A stretch of 64,000 bases of DNA from an uncultured Burkholderiales bacterium (GCA_937873395.1 CALMYH010000106.1:1-64000), one strand, 5' to 3'. Shown: positions 44,425 through 55,688, counted from the stretch's first letter. A program made the numbers and translations. The notes: a model not told the origin generated them from the letters alone.

Positions 44425-44883
44425 GTGAATCGGCCCGATCTCGTGGTGGACGGCGGTGGGGCCGGTCAGGGGGCAGCGCACCGGCCGCTGGTGGATGTGG
44501 CGGTGGGTATCCTGATCGATGCCCAGGGGCATTACCTGCTCACCACCCGGCCTGTCGGCAAGGCTTATGCCGGTCACTGGGAGTTTCCGGGCGGGAAGCT
44601 CGAAGCCGGGGAGACGGTGGAGGAGGCGCTGCGCCGCGAACTGAAAGAAGAGATCGGTGTGACCGTCGGAGCGGTCGAGCTCTGGCGCCGGTCTGTGGTC
44701 GATTACCCCCATGCTCTGGTCAACCTGCATTTTTGCAAAGTGCGGGACTGGACCGGGTCATTGCACATGCACGAGGGTCAGGCCCACAGCTGGGAACGCT
44801 TGCCGGTGCGTTGTTCGCCGGTGTTGCCTGGCACGATCCCGGTTCTGGACTGGCTCGCCAGCGAAGCCGACGGGCAGGGCTGA
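44425..44883 (+). CDS. mutT: Nudix hydrolase, MutT/8-oxo-dGTPase type
   Basis: Predicted to remove 8-oxo-dGTP. 152 residues from GTG 44425, with gaggat 7 nt upstream; the longer frame lies in the previous gene. The Nudix box is intact: GGKLEAGETVEEALRRELKE followed by EIGV. VAVGILIDAQGHYLLTTRP is typical of MutT. Its stop lies 15 bp from the convergent yacG. Confidence 0.9.
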   Translation: MNRPDLVVDGGGAGQGAAHRPLVDVAVGILIDAQGHYLLTTRPVGKAYAGHWEFPGGKLEAGETVEEALRRELKEEIGVTVGAVELWRRSVVDYPHALVNLHFCKVRDWTGSLHMHEGQAHSWERLPVRCSPVLPGTIPVLDWLASEADGQG

Positions 44884-44898
44884 GCGCGTCTTGCTGTC

Positions 44899-45120
44899 TC
44901 AGCCGCTGCCCGGCTCGAGGTCATCGTCGGGTGCCGGCCCAGGAACCCGGAAGTCTTCGCTCGCCCAGGCACCCAGATCGTTCTGTCGGCAGCGTTCGCT
45001 GCAGAAGGGCCGGAAGGGGTTGGTCGGAGCGAACACACTGGGGCCGCCGCAGGCGGGGCAGCGGACCCGGCGCGGTGCACCGGCCGAAGCCGGCTGTTCC
45101 GGTGGCCACCGCGGGTTCAT
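44899..45120 (-). CDS. yacG: Zinc-binding DNA gyrase inhibitor YacG
   Basis: Small zinc-binding protein; in E. coli it inhibits DNA gyrase. 73 residues. Zinc ligands: CPACGG and [14 protein letters not shown]. The N- and C-termini are disordered, Pro-rich. It overlaps zapD (ATGA) and ends the pilB-pilC-pilD-coaE-zapD-yacG operon. Confidence 0.93.
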   Translation of the reverse strand: MNPRWPPEQPASAGAPRRVRCPACGGPSVFAPTNPFRPFCSERCRQNDLGAWASEDFRVPGPAPDDDLEPGSG

Positions 45121-45881
45121 GAGCAGAGCGTCAGCTCGAAACTGCCATCCTCGCTCGAGGGGTGTGTGCGCTCGTCGTCACCCAGGCGCAGCAGGCGCAC
45201 CGAAAGCAGCAGCCGATTGCCACTGATCTCGGGGATGAGCCCGGTACGCGGGTCGATGCGCAGCCGAAGCAGCTGGAAGGTGCGGCCCTGAGGCAGGTTC
45301 TGCTGGTAATGGCCGGCGGGCGCGACCACTTTCTGTGGCGCACCCGAATCCCTCAGCATCTTGAGCAGCAGCACAATGGCTTCGGCCAGCGGCATCAGCG
45401 GCACCATCCAGCGCTGCAGGTCGGCTTGACGGGTCCGGGGATCGTGGTGCTGCCAGTGGTAATAGGCCGGGAGATCGAATTCGCAGGTGCCGCCCGGAAT
45501 GCCGATGCGACTGCGGATGCCCATGAGCCAGTCGTTCTCGGTCAGCGACTGTCCGGTCTTGCCGCTGAGCTCGCTGAGCTGGCCGAAGCAGCGGTCGATC
45601 TCGCCGACGGCCTGATCGAGCGCCTGCTCGGAGATGGCCGGGTTGCCGCGGTAGGCGTTGAGCTGGGATTTCTGCCGGTCGAGGTCCTTGAGGACGTCGG
45701 ATTTCATGTCCGCACGGGCCGCCACGTCCATGATCTCGAAGATGCTCTGGATGGCGAAATGGTGGTCCAGCGGGTGTTCGCGCGAGGCCAGCTCGGCCAG
45801 ACGCCTGAAGAGCTGTTCGAGCCGCAGGTAGGTTCGAATGCGCTCGTTGAATGGATATTCGTACAGGATCACGTGGGCCAT
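45117..45881 (-). CDS. zapD: FtsZ bundling factor ZapD
   Basis: Cell-division protein that cross-links FtsZ filaments. 254 residues, normal. Conserved blocks: [55 protein letters not shown] and the C-terminal [20 protein letters not shown]. Coupled to yacG and about 22 bp after coaE. Confidence 0.95.
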   Translation of the reverse strand: MAHVILYEYPFNERIRTYLRLEQLFRRLAELASREHPLDHHFAIQSIFEIMDVAARADMKSDVLKDLDRQKSQLNAYRGNPAISEQALDQAVGEIDRCFGQLSELSGKTGQSLTENDWLMGIRSRIGIPGGTCEFDLPAYYHWQHHDPRTRQADLQRWMVPLMPLAEAIVLLLKMLRDSGAPQKVVAPAGHYQQNLPQGRTFQLLRLRIDPRTGLIPEISGNRLLLSVRLLRLGDDERTHPSSEDGSFELTLCS

Positions 45882-45903
45882 GGCTGCTGTAGGTGAGCCG
45901 GCA

Positions 45904-46503
45904 TCATAGCCCGAACCGAACGGCGATGGCCCGGACCTGCACGGTCAGAGGTGCAAGCCCGTCGTGTTCGTTGAAAAGCACCGCATCGGCGGCTGCCAGG
46001 CGGACCAGACGCGGGCTCTGGTTGCGCAGCACCGAAGTGATGGTGTCGTCGTCCCAGCCGTTGCGGGCCTTCACCCGCCGCCGCTGGGCAGTCTCGCTGC
46101 AGTCGACCACCAGCACCCGATCCAGCGCATGGCGCCAGCGTCCGGACTCGACCAGCAGCGGGATATCGTGTACCAGGCAACGCGTCCCCGATTGTCGGGC
46201 CGCCTCGGTCTGCGCCCGCATGGCCTGGGCCACCAGGGGGTGGATGATCTGTTCGAGCTGGTGGCGGGCCTGCGGATGCTCAAAAACATGGCGACGCATG
46301 CGATCCCGGTCCAGCGCGCCCTCGGCGTTGACGAAGTCCGCACCGAACTGGTGGGCAATGGCGGCCATGGCCGAGCCCCCGGCCTGTGTCGTCGCGCGGG
46401 AGATGGCATCGGCATCAAGCACCACCGCGCCGAGGTCGGCCATCAAACGGGCGACGGTGCTCTTGCCGCTGCCTATGCCTCCGGTCAGACCCAAGCGCAA
46501 CAT
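45904..46503 (-). CDS. coaE: Dephospho-CoA kinase
   Basis: Last step of CoA synthesis. 199 residues. P-loop GLTGGIGSGKSTVARLM at the N-terminus; Asp in VVLDADAISR and the lid region PLLVESGRWR are characteristic. It follows pilD by 14 bp, the common linkage in beta/gammaproteobacteria. Confidence 0.96.
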   Translation of the reverse strand: MLRLGLTGGIGSGKSTVARLMADLGAVVLDADAISRATTQAGGSAMAAIAHQFGADFVNAEGALDRDRMRRHVFEHPQARHQLEQIIHPLVAQAMRAQTEAARQSGTRCLVHDIPLLVESGRWRHALDRVLVVDCSETAQRRRVKARNGWDDDTITSVLRNQSPRLVRLAAADAVLFNEHDGLAPLTVQVRAIAVRFGL

Positions 46504-46517
46504 GTCCGGCTCGCGGT

Positions 46518-47378
46518 TCAGCCCAGTCCGATCAGGGCCAGCAAGGCCTGGGGTCCGAACAGCAGGGCGCTCAGTCCGCCGAGGGCGAGGAACGGGCCGA
46601 ACGGCACATAGCCGCCTTCACGCAACTGCCCTCGGAACTTGATGCCGATGCCGACCAGGGCGCCGATGACGGAGGCGAGCAGGATGACGGGGATCAGCGC
46701 CTGCCAGCCCAGCCAGGCGCCCAGCGCGGCAAACAGCTTGAAGTCACCATAGCCCATGCCTTCCTTGCCGGTCAGCAGTTTGAATCCCCAGTAGACCAGC
46801 CACAGGGACAGGTAGCCACCCACGGCGCCCCAGAAGGCGTCGGCCAGTCCCACCTGGGAGACTCCGAGCGCGGCCATCAGAAGACCGGCCCAGAGCAGGG
46901 GCAGGGTGATGTCGTCGGGCAGCAGGGTGGTGTCCCAGTCGATGCCGGTCAGGGCCAGCAGGGCGGCACAGAAGCCGGCCCAGGCCAGGGACTCCCAACC
47001 CAGTCCCCATTGCCAGCCGCACCACGCAAACAGCGCGCCGCATACCAGTTCCACCATCGGGTAACGCAGACCGATGGGATGGGCGCACTGCGAGCAGCGC
47101 CCGCGCAGCGCCAGATAGCTGAGCACCGGGATGTTCTCGTACCAGCGGATCTGGTGACCGCATTTCGGACAGCGCGAGCGGGGCACCATCAGGTTGAAGC
47201 GTTCTCCGGCAGCGGCTGGCCCTGGCGCGCCGTCGGGGCCGCCGTCGCGCTGCAGCTCGGCGCATTCGGCCGCCCAACGCAGTTCCATCATGCGCGGCAA
47301 CCGGTGGATCACCACATTGAGAAAGCTGCCAACGAGCAGGCCCAGCAGGCCCAGCAGGGCGGCGTCCAGCCAGGGCAT
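46518..47378 (-). CDS. pilD: Type IV prepilin peptidase / N-methyltransferase
   Basis: Cleaves and N-methylates type IV pilins and pseudopilins. 286 residues, about eight membrane segments. N-terminal SFLNVVIHRLP, two cysteine pairs (CPKCGHQ, CSQCAHP) of the zinc-type domain, and the two catalytic aspartates in TGIDWDTTLLPD and GYGDFKLFAALGAW. Only 5 bp separate it from pilC. Confidence 0.96.
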   Translation of the reverse strand: MPWLDAALLGLLGLLVGSFLNVVIHRLPRMMELRWAAECAELQRDGGPDGAPGPAAAGERFNLMVPRSRCPKCGHQIRWYENIPVLSYLALRGRCSQCAHPIGLRYPMVELVCGALFAWCGWQWGLGWESLAWAGFCAALLALTGIDWDTTLLPDDITLPLLWAGLLMAALGVSQVGLADAFWGAVGGYLSLWLVYWGFKLLTGKEGMGYGDFKLFAALGAWLGWQALIPVILLASVIGALVGIGIKFRGQLREGGYVPFGPFLALGGLSALLFGPQALLALIGLG

Positions 47379-47383
47379 CGCGC

Positions 47384-48601
47384 TCAGACCACCTGGCCGA
47401 GCTTGAAAATCGGCAGGTACATCGAAACCACGATGCCGCCAATGATGGTGCCCAGGATCACGATGATGATCGGCTCCATCAGGCTCGACAGGCCAGCCAC
47501 TGCATCATCCACCTCGGCCTCATAGAAGTCGGCCGCCTTGCCCAGCATGTGGTCGATCGAGCCGGACTCTTCGCCGATGGCGCACATCTGCAGCACCATG
47601 GACGGGAACAGGCTGGCATTGGTCATGGCGTTGGTCAGGCTGGTGCCGGTGGACACCTCCTGCTGGATCTTCTCCGTGGCTTTGGCGTACAGCGAATTGC
47701 CGGACGCACCCCCCACCGAATCAAGCGCCTCCACCAGCGGCACACCGGCCGCGAACATGGTCGACAGGGTCCGGGTCCAGCGCGCCACCACGGCCTTTTC
47801 GACCAGCGGACCGAAGATCGGCACCCGCAGGAGCAGGCGGTCCATGAAGGCCTGAACCCGTTCGCTGCGCTTCCAGGCCTGCAGCAGGAAATAGGTGCCA
47901 CCGCCGAGGACACCAAAGATCAGCCACCAGTATTCGACAAACACCTCGCTCATGGCGATCACGAACAGCGTGGGACCGGGCAGGTCGGCACCAAAGGAAC
48001 TGAACACCTCCTTGAAGGAGGGGATCACGAAGATCATGATGATGGCCACCACCACGAAAGCCACGATGATCACCGAGATGGGGTACATCAGCGCCGACTT
48101 GATCTTGGACTTGATGGCCTCGGTCTTTTCCATGTAAACCGCCAGGCGGTCGAGCAGTTCTTCCAGGATACCGGCGGCCTCACCGGCCTCCACCAGGTTG
48201 CAGTACAGGCTGTCGAAGTACAGCGGGTGCTTGCGGAAGGCGGCGCTCAGCGAGGTTCCCGTTTCGACATCCGAGCGGATGTCGTTGAGCAGCTTGGTCA
48301 CGCTGGGATTGGGGTTGCCGCGACCGACGATGTCGAAGGCCTGCAGCAACGGCACGCCGGCCTTCATCATGGTCGCCAGCTGCCGTGTGAAGATGGCGAT
48401 GTCCTTGGGCCTGATCCGGCGCCCGGAACTCATGCGCCGCTTCTTGACCTTGCTGGGCACGATGCCTTGCCGGCGCAGGGCGGCCAGCACCTGGTTTTCA
48501 CCGCCGGCACGGGTTTCTCCACGGACAGTCTTGCCGTTGCGGTCCTTGCCTTCCCACTCGAAAACGAAGTCCTTGATGCTCTTGGATGCTGCGGTTGCCA
48601 T
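47384..48601 (-). CDS. pilC: Type IV pilus inner-membrane platform protein PilC
   Basis: Platform that couples the PilB motor to the growing pilus. Start ATG 48601 gives 405 residues; the frame extends upstream but overlaps pilB. N-terminal FEWEGKDRNGKTVRGE, a GspF/PilC repeat with IAIFTRQLATMMKAGVPLLQ and later VARWTRTLSTMFAAGVPLVE, and three membrane segments. PilB ends 31 bp upstream. Confidence 0.96.
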   Translation of the reverse strand: MATAASKSIKDFVFEWEGKDRNGKTVRGETRAGGENQVLAALRRQGIVPSKVKKRRMSSGRRIRPKDIAIFTRQLATMMKAGVPLLQAFDIVGRGNPNPSVTKLLNDIRSDVETGTSLSAAFRKHPLYFDSLYCNLVEAGEAAGILEELLDRLAVYMEKTEAIKSKIKSALMYPISVIIVAFVVVAIIMIFVIPSFKEVFSSFGADLPGPTLFVIAMSEVFVEYWWLIFGVLGGGTYFLLQAWKRSERVQAFMDRLLLRVPIFGPLVEKAVVARWTRTLSTMFAAGVPLVEALDSVGGASGNSLYAKATEKIQQEVSTGTSLTNAMTNASLFPSMVLQMCAIGEESGSIDHMLGKAADFYEAEVDDAVAGLSSLMEPIIIVILGTIIGGIVVSMYLPIFKLGQVV

Positions 48602-48632
48602 GGAGTCCCCGGGTAGCGGTTCGTGCCTTGCG

Positions 48633-50366
48633 TCACTCGTTGGTGACACTGAGCACTTCGTCGAGTGAGGTCAGTCCCTGCCTGACCTTGAGCAGGCCGG
48701 ACTCGCGCAGGGTGCGAACACCCTCCTTGCTGGCCTGCTGGGCAATGTCCAGCGCACTGCCGCCGCGCAGGATGATGCGCTGGATCTCTTCCGAAATCGG
48801 CATCACCTGGTAGATGCCGACGCGGCCCTTGTACCCGTTGTTGCAGGCCGAGCAGCCCACCGGCTTGTACGGTGTCCAGCTGCCATCAAGCTCCTCGGCC
48901 TTGAAGCCGGCATCCAGCAAAGCCTTGCGCGGTGCGTCCAGCGGGGCCTTGCAGTTGGGGCAAAGCCGCCGTGCCAGCCGCTGGGCGGTGATCAGGATCA
49001 CGCTGGAGGCGATGTTGAACGTGGGGATGCCCATGTTCATCATGCGGGTCAGCGTGGTTGGCGCGTCGTTGGTGTGCAGGGTGGACAGCACGAGGTGACC
49101 GGTCTGCGCAGCCTTGATCGAGATGTCGGCCGTTTCCAGGTCTCGGATTTCGCCGACCATGATGACGTCCGGGTCCTGACGCAGGAATGCCTTGAGGGCG
49201 GCCGCAAAGGTCAGCCCCGCCTTGTCGTTCATGTTGACCTGGTTGACGCCCGGCAGGTTGATTTCCGACGGGTCTTCGGCCGTCGAGATGTTCACCCCCG
49301 GCTTGTTCAGCAGGTTCAGGCAGGTGTAGAGCGACACCGTCTTGCCCGAGCCGGTCGGACCGGTTACCAGAACCATGCCATAAGGCCTGGAAATGGCATT
49401 GAGCAGTCGCTCCTTTTCCTCCGGTTCGTAGCCCAGCGCATCGATGCCGAGCTTGGCGCTGCTCGGGTCCAGGATACGGATCACGATCTTCTCGCCGAAC
49501 AGCGTGGGCAGTGTGCTGACCCGGAAGTCGATCACCCGGTCGGGACCGATCTTGAGCTTCATCCGGCCATCCTGGGGCACCCGCTTCTCGGAGATGTCCA
49601 TGCGCGAGATGACCTTGATGCGCGAAGCCAGCTTGTCCTTGATGGCGATCGGGGGGGACGCGATCTCGCGCAGTTCACCGTCGATGCGGAAGCGCACCCG
49701 GTACTGGTGCTCGTAGGGCTCGAAGTGCAGATCCGATGCGCGCATGTTGAAGGCATCGATCAGCATCTTGTGCAGGAACTTGACCACCGGAGCGTCTTCG
49801 ACCTCGGACGTCTTGTCGCTGGTCTCCACCGTGGTCGGCTCGGTGGCCATCTCGTCGAATTCGAAGTCGCCGCCGACAATGTTGTCGATCGCTTCGCCGG
49901 CGCTGGTGGTCAGGGACTCCACCAGCTTGTTGAGTTTGTCGAACTCGGCAATGACCCAGTCCACACCCATCTGGGTGGCGAACTTGATCTTCTCGGCGGC
50001 AGCCAAGTCGGCCGGGTCTGCAGTGGCGACCATCAGGCGGTTGTTGCGCTTGCTCAGCACAACGATGCGGTAGTCGGCACAGATTTTGGGGTCCAGCAGA
50101 CCCTTGGGGAGGCGCTCGGCGTCGATCGCGTCGAGGTCAAGCAGGGGCGCCGCAAACGCGGTCGACATGGTGTGCGCCATGTCGAACGCGGAGACCGCAC
50201 CGGAACTGGTGACCTCGGCGATGAAGCTGGTCCGGCTGCTCTGGGCCTTCTTGTAAAGATCTTCGGCGGCACGCTGCCCCAGCTTGCCCGCAGCCACGAG
50301 TGCACGCGCCAAGCCTGGCAAGGCCATGGTCGAGCTTTCCTGGGTCGGGGTGTCAATGGACGCCAT
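48633..50366 (-). CDS. pilB: Type IV pilus assembly ATPase PilB
   Basis: Hexameric motor for pilus extension. 577 residues. N-terminal MshEN-type regulatory domain (ADYRIVVLSKRNNRLMVAT), then Walker A GPTGSGKTVS, Asp box RQDPDVIMVGEIRDLETAD, His box TGHLVLSTLHTNDAP, and four zinc cysteines (CPNCKAPL and CSACNNGYKG). First gene of the minus-strand pil-coaE-zapD-yacG set. Confidence 0.97.
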   Translation of the reverse strand: MASIDTPTQESSTMALPGLARALVAAGKLGQRAAEDLYKKAQSSRTSFIAEVTSSGAVSAFDMAHTMSTAFAAPLLDLDAIDAERLPKGLLDPKICADYRIVVLSKRNNRLMVATADPADLAAAEKIKFATQMGVDWVIAEFDKLNKLVESLTTSAGEAIDNIVGGDFEFDEMATEPTTVETSDKTSEVEDAPVVKFLHKMLIDAFNMRASDLHFEPYEHQYRVRFRIDGELREIASPPIAIKDKLASRIKVISRMDISEKRVPQDGRMKLKIGPDRVIDFRVSTLPTLFGEKIVIRILDPSSAKLGIDALGYEPEEKERLLNAISRPYGMVLVTGPTGSGKTVSLYTCLNLLNKPGVNISTAEDPSEINLPGVNQVNMNDKAGLTFAAALKAFLRQDPDVIMVGEIRDLETADISIKAAQTGHLVLSTLHTNDAPTTLTRMMNMGIPTFNIASSVILITAQRLARRLCPNCKAPLDAPRKALLDAGFKAEELDGSWTPYKPVGCSACNNGYKGRVGIYQVMPISEEIQRIILRGGSALDIAQQASKEGVRTLRESGLLKVRQGLTSLDEVLSVTNE

Positions 50367-50374
50367 AACCCCGT

Positions 50375-50402
50375 AATCTAACGTAAATCAACGACTTGCG
50401 AA
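50375..50402 (-). promoter_or_regulatory. Candidate promoter of the pilB operon
   Basis: On the minus strand TTCGCA (50402-50397), 16-bp spacer, TAGATT (50380-50375), about 8 nt before the pilB ATG. The same -35 form (TTCGCA) is proposed for rppH. Moderate match only; no sigma-54 box was found. Confidence 0.35.
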
Positions 50403-50531
50403 GCGCAATTGACGCAACTTGTGCCGAATTTGCCGGTTGCTGTGGTTTTGGCGTTGCGAGCGGGGCAGCGGCTGGCGATGGGCGGCGCGTGTGGCGCGCT
50501 GTGCGGTCGCCGCCATGGCAACTCATGAATC

Positions 50532-50608
50532 TGGTCGGGGTGAGAGGATTCGAACCTCCGGCCTCTACGTCCCGAACGTAGCGCTCTACCAGGCTAAGCT
50601 ACACCCCG
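50532..50608 (-). tRNA. tRNA-Pro (anticodon CGG)
   Basis: 77 nt including CCA, on the minus strand. Acceptor stem CGGGGTG/CACCCCG, anticodon arm CTACG-TTCGGGA-CGTAG (anticodon CGG, reading CCG), T-arm GGAGG-TTCGAAT-CCTCT approximately. It stands alone between pilB and ispB; 78 bp to ispB hold nothing visible. Confidence 0.97.
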
Positions 50609-50686
50609 ATGGGCCTTCCAGGAAGGCCATCTGACAGCAGGCCGGTCTTGAGGGCCGGGTCCTGCAGGGCATGCTCGATGGCGCGA

Positions 50687-51694
50687 TCAGGTGCGCCTCT
50701 CAAGCGATGCAACCGGTAATTGTAGCAAAGCCGAGCGGTACTTGTTGTCGGGCAGTTGTTGCACTGCCTGCGCGGCCCGTTCGGCTTCGGCCATGGCGCA
50801 GTGGCGGGCTTGTTCGAGGGCGCCGCTGCGCTGGATGATCGCCTGGATCCGGTCCAGGTTCGCCAGGTCGCCATTCTCGATCGCCTGGCGGATCAGGTGC
50901 CCCTCGCCCGCCTCCACGGTGCGGAGGGCGCAGATGACGGGCAGGGTGACCTTGCCCTCTCGCAGGTCGTCGCCAAGATTCTTGCCGAGTTCATCGGCCT
51001 GTCCCTCGTAGTCCAGCACGTCGTCGATGATCTGGAAAGCGGTGCCGAGCGCCTGGCCGTAGGTGGCGCAAGCGGTTTCTGTGGCGGGATCGGACCCGTG
51101 CAGGATGGCCGCCAGGCGTGCACTGGCCTCGAACAGCTTGGCGGTCTTGGAGCGGATCACCTTCAGGTAGGCGTCTTCATCCAGCGATGCGTCGTGCATG
51201 TTCATCAGCTGCAGCACCTCGCCTTCGGCGATGACGTTGGTGGCTTCGGACAAGACTTGCATGACGCGCATGTTGTCGACGTCGACCATCATCTGGAAGG
51301 CGCGCGAGTACAGGAAGTCGCCCACCAGCACGCTGGCGGCGTTGCCGAAGCGCTCGTTGGCCGTGTCTCGGCCGCGCCGCAAGGTGGACTCGTCCACCAC
51401 ATCGTCGTGCAGCAGCGTGGCGGTGTGGATGAACTCCACCACGGCTGCCAGTGCGTGGCGTTGGGGGTGCTGGCTGCCGAGGGCGCCACTGACCAGCAGC
51501 AGGAGGGCCGGTCGCAGGCGTTTGCCACCCGCCGAGATGATGTACTGGGCCACTTCCCTGACCAGGGGCACATCGGAGGTCAGGCGGTCGGCAATGACCT
51601 GATCGACCCGCTTCATGTCGTCCTGCAGCAGGTCGAGGACGGAGGTGTTGGGGGTGGGGGCGTTCAAGATGACAGGCTGGAGGGGCCGCGGCAA
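50687..51694 (-). CDS. ispB: Polyprenyl diphosphate synthase (ubiquinone side chain)
   Basis: Builds the long isoprenoid tail of ubiquinone; usually octaprenyl in betaproteobacteria. Up to 335 residues from TTG 51694; a second TTG 27 bp downstream is an equal choice, and no ATG fits. The aspartate motifs are LLHDDVVDE and IIDDVLDYEG, with GGKRLRPALLLL before them. Divergent from rplU. A perfect TATAAT on the minus strand at 51727-51722 may be its -10 box, without a clear -35. Confidence 0.93.
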   Translation of the reverse strand: MPRPLQPVILNAPTPNTSVLDLLQDDMKRVDQVIADRLTSDVPLVREVAQYIISAGGKRLRPALLLLVSGALGSQHPQRHALAAVVEFIHTATLLHDDVVDESTLRRGRDTANERFGNAASVLVGDFLYSRAFQMMVDVDNMRVMQVLSEATNVIAEGEVLQLMNMHDASLDEDAYLKVIRSKTAKLFEASARLAAILHGSDPATETACATYGQALGTAFQIIDDVLDYEGQADELGKNLGDDLREGKVTLPVICALRTVEAGEGHLIRQAIENGDLANLDRIQAIIQRSGALEQARHCAMAEAERAAQAVQQLPDNKYRSALLQLPVASLERRT

Positions 51695-51721
51695 GCCGGT
51701 GCGGGGTTTCGTATGCGGCCG

Positions 51722-51727
51722 ATTATA
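51722..51727 (-). promoter_or_regulatory. Perfect TATAAT upstream of ispB
   Basis: TATAAT read on the minus strand, 27 bp before the TTG start at 51694. No -35 match at 16-18 bp. It is followed by the GC-rich discriminator cggccgc. Confidence 0.45.
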
Positions 51728-51795
51728 GAAAGCGGGGCTGCCGGCGCCCCGGGTGGGTGCCTTGATGGCTCTGCGTGGTGAGGCGCGCCGGTGGC

Positions 51796-51824
51796 TTGCC
51801 GGACCGATCTGCCCGTGGTAAACT
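51796..51824 (+). promoter_or_regulatory. Promoter of rplU-rpmA
   Basis: TTGCCG (51796-51801), exactly 17 bp, then TAAACT (51819-51824). It lies 91 bp before rplU and leaves a leader of about 85 nt, long enough for regulation, though no known ribosomal-protein leader could be recognised. Confidence 0.6.
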
Positions 51825-51915
51825 AGTGGGCTTGGCAGAAATCCGTCTGTCAGGTTTTGATGTGTTCTTTGCTCAGGCCGAAAGGTCAGGGCTGGGAATC
51901 ACCTGAAAGGTTCAT

Positions 51916-52227
51916 ATGTACGCGGTCATAAAAACCGGTGGCAAGCAGTATCGCGTTGCCGCTGGCGAAAAAATCAAAGTAGAACAGATTGCTGCGGATG
52001 TGGGCCAGGAGATCGTCATCGACCAGGTTCTGGCTGTCGGCAACGGCGCTGAACTGAAGGTCGGTACGCCCCTGGTGTCCGGCGCAACAGTCAAGGCCAC
52101 CGTGGTGTCCCACGGTCGTGGCGAAAAGGTTCGCATCTTCAAGATGCGCCGTCGCAAGCACTACCAGAAGCGCCAAGGGCACCGGCAGAATTTCACCGAG
52201 CTGCAGATTGCTGCGATCTCTGCATAA
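51916..52227 (+). CDS. rplU: 50S ribosomal protein L21
   Basis: 103 residues, normal. Conserved start [20 protein letters not shown] and end [17 protein letters not shown]. Paired with rpmA after 13 bp, as in nearly all proteobacteria. A ribosome site (ctgaaagg) precedes the ATG. Confidence 0.98.
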   Translation: MYAVIKTGGKQYRVAAGEKIKVEQIAADVGQEIVIDQVLAVGNGAELKVGTPLVSGATVKATVVSHGRGEKVRIFKMRRRKHYQKRQGHRQNFTELQIAAISA

Positions 52228-52240
52228 GGAGTGACTTGAA

Positions 52241-52498
52241 ATGGCACAGAAAAAAGGCGGCGGCTCTACGCGAAACGGGCGCGATTCCAAGCCCAAGATG
52301 CTCGGCGTGAAGGCCTTCGGCGGTGAACTGGTCAGCGCCGGCTCCATCATCGTGCGCCAGCGCGGCACCAAGTTCCACCCCGGTACCAACGTCGGCGTGG
52401 GCAAGGACCACACCCTGTTTGCCACGGTGGACGGTCACGTGACGTTTGCTGTCAAGGGCGCCCTCAATCGCCAGGTGGTGAGCATCACCCCCGTGTGA
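52241..52498 (+). CDS. rpmA: 50S ribosomal protein L27
   Basis: 85 residues. [20 protein letters not shown] is the family start: the Gly-rich N-terminus reaches the peptidyl-transferase centre and needs no processing, unlike the Firmicutes form. A clear terminator lies 71 bp downstream. Confidence 0.98.
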   Translation: MAQKKGGGSTRNGRDSKPKMLGVKAFGGELVSAGSIIVRQRGTKFHPGTNVGVGKDHTLFATVDGHVTFAVKGALNRQVVSITPV

Positions 52499-52532
52499 CG
52501 CCATGTGGCCTCGCGGTCCCGGCATCGGGTGA

Positions 52533-53684
<1,152 letters not shown>

Positions 53685-53732
53685 GCGTTCGGGGCTGTTT
53701 GTTCGTTCGTCAGAAACCATCCGTTGACACCC

Positions 53733-54893
53733 ATGCTTGCAGATGTCAGTTCGTCCATGGCGGAGTCCCCGTCACAGTTGTTGCGCACGGCCCGCCGCAT
53801 CGTGGTCAAAGTGGGCTCCAGTCTGGTGACCAATGAGGGTCGGGGACTGGATGAACAGGCCATCGGACAGTGGAGCGAGCAGCTGGCGGCGCTGGTTCAG
53901 CAGGGCCGAGAGCTGGTGATGGTCAGCAGCGGGGCGGTGGCCGAAGGCATGAAGCGCCTGGGCTGGGCCACGCGGCCGCGCGAGATCCACGAACTGCAGG
54001 CCGCTGCGGCCGTGGGACAGATGGGCCTGGTGCAGATGTACGAGACCAAGCTGAGGGCCTGTGGTGTCGGCAGCGCCCAGGTGCTGCTCACGCACGCCGA
54101 CCTGGCGGACCGCGAACGTTATCTGAATGCGCGCTCCACCCTGCTGACCCTGCTCGACCTGAAGGTGGTGCCGGTCATCAACGAGAACGACACGGTGGTC
54201 AACGACGAGATCAAGTTCGGTGACAACGATACCCTGGGCGCGCTCGTGGCCAACCTGATCGAGGCCGATCTGCTGATCATCCTGACCGACCAAAAGGGGC
54301 TTTACACGGCCGATCCGCGCCGCGATCCGACGGCCGAATTTGTGCACGTGGCGCGGGCGGGAGACCCTCGCCTGGAGGCGATGGCGGGTGGGGCCGGAAG
54401 TGGCATCGGCAAGGGCGGCATGATCACCAAGATCCTGGCTGCCAGGCGTGCAGCCGGCTCGGGGGCGAGCACGGTGATTGCCTGGGGTCGTGAGCCCCAG
54501 GTGCTGCAGCGTCTGGCCGGCGGCGAACCCATCGGAACCTGTCTGGTGGCCCAGACACCAAAGAATCAGGCGCGCAAGCGCTGGATGGCCGACCATCTGC
54601 AATTGCGCGGTTCGGTGTCGGTCGATGCCGGCGCCGTGCACAAGCTCGTGAGCGAAGGCAAGAGCCTGTTGCCGATCGGCATGGTCGCCGTCTCAGGAGA
54701 CTTCTCTCGTGGAGACGTGATCGCGGTCCGGGACCCGGAGGGGCGGGAAGTGGCCCGGGGACTGGCCAACTACGCCAGTTCCGAGGCGCGCCTCATCTGC
54801 CGACGCTCTTCGGCCGATTTCGAGCGCCTGCTCGGTTATGCCGCCGAGCCCGAAATGATCCATCGGGACAACCTGGTCCTGATGCCGGCCTGA
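53733..54893 (+). CDS. proB: Glutamate 5-kinase
   Basis: First step of proline synthesis. 386 residues from ATG 53733; ATG 53757 is an equal alternative and lies closer to the usual start. AAK kinase domain begins [16 protein letters not shown], with [12 protein letters not shown] and [20 protein letters not shown], followed by a C-terminal PUA domain ([20 protein letters not shown]). proB after obgE is the common beta/gammaproteobacterial order. Confidence 0.95.
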   Translation: MLADVSSSMAESPSQLLRTARRIVVKVGSSLVTNEGRGLDEQAIGQWSEQLAALVQQGRELVMVSSGAVAEGMKRLGWATRPREIHELQAAAAVGQMGLVQMYETKLRACGVGSAQVLLTHADLADRERYLNARSTLLTLLDLKVVPVINENDTVVNDEIKFGDNDTLGALVANLIEADLLIILTDQKGLYTADPRRDPTAEFVHVARAGDPRLEAMAGGAGSGIGKGGMITKILAARRAAGSGASTVIAWGREPQVLQRLAGGEPIGTCLVAQTPKNQARKRWMADHLQLRGSVSVDAGAVHKLVSEGKSLLPIGMVAVSGDFSRGDVIAVRDPEGREVARGLANYASSEARLICRRSSADFERLLGYAAEPEMIHRDNLVLMPA

Positions 54894-54919
54894 CCGGCGC
54901 CCGAAGGCCATTCTGGCGT

Positions 54920-55537
54920 TCAGCGACGCTGCGGATCCGGGTCGAAACTCCCGCCCGGTGGCAACTCGATCTGGGCCTGCACGCCGGGGTGTGTCCGCAC
55001 ACCGACGGCCTCGTCGCCAGGGCGCTGGCGCATGCCGCTGCGCAGGTAGCGGTTGCGGGTGTCACTGCGAGGCAGGTAGCGCGCCAGCTCGGTGAGCGCC
55101 ATTTCGTACACGCCGCGCTTGAACTCGACCACCACGTCCAGCGGAACCCAATAGTCGTGCCAGCGCCAGGCGTCGAATTCCGGATGGTTGCTGGCACGCA
55201 GGTTCAGGTGCCAGTCCTGGGCAACGAGACGAAGCAGGTACCAGATCTGCTTCTGGCCCTTGTAATGCCCACGCGCGTCCCGGCGAATGAATCGGTCCGG
55301 CACCTCGTAGCGCAACCAGTCGCGTGTGCGAGCCACGATGGCCACGTGTTCCGGACGAAGACCGATCTCTTCGTGCAGCTCCCGGTACATCGCCTGCTCG
55401 GGCGTCTCTCCCCGATCGATGCCCCCTTGGGGAAACTGCCAGGAGTGCGAGCGGATGCGCTTGCCCCAGAACACCTGGTTTTTCTGGTTGAGCAGAATGA
55501 TGCCGACATTGGGCCTGAAGCCTTCTCTGTCAAGCAT
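54920..55537 (-). CDS. rppH: RNA pyrophosphohydrolase
   Basis: Removes pyrophosphate from mRNA 5' ends to start decay. Start ATG 55537 ([20 protein letters not shown]) gives 205 residues; the frame upstream is not conserved. Nudix box [20 protein letters not shown] followed by IGL. The C-terminal 45 residues are Pro/Arg-rich and probably disordered. Divergent from proS, convergent with proB. Confidence 0.95.
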   Translation of the reverse strand: MLDREGFRPNVGIILLNQKNQVFWGKRIRSHSWQFPQGGIDRGETPEQAMYRELHEEIGLRPEHVAIVARTRDWLRYEVPDRFIRRDARGHYKGQKQIWYLLRLVAQDWHLNLRASNHPEFDAWRWHDYWVPLDVVVEFKRGVYEMALTELARYLPRSDTRNRYLRSGMRQRPGDEAVGVRTHPGVQAQIELPPGGSFDPDPQRR

Positions 55538-55565
55538 AATCGACCCCAAATTTTGAACTGTGTTC

Positions 55566-55594
55566 ATTATGCATCGCGGTGTGGAAATTGCGAA
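55566..55594 (-). promoter_or_regulatory. Candidate promoter of rppH
   Basis: Minus strand TTCGCA (55594-55589), 17-bp spacer, CATAAT (55571-55566), about 28 bp before the ATG. Four of six and five of six matches. Confidence 0.5.
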
Positions 55595-55688
55595 GCGGGG
55601 CAAGCCCCGGTCACACACCCGACACATGACGCATTTCTGCGTTTCCCGCCTGTTTCCACGAGCCGCCTGAGCGGCCTGCACCCATTCC

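Noticed and set aside
50367..50531. Sigma-54 promoter for pilB
   Set aside because: GGCAC and TTGC occur but with only 3 bases between them instead of 5; spacing excludes sigma-54.
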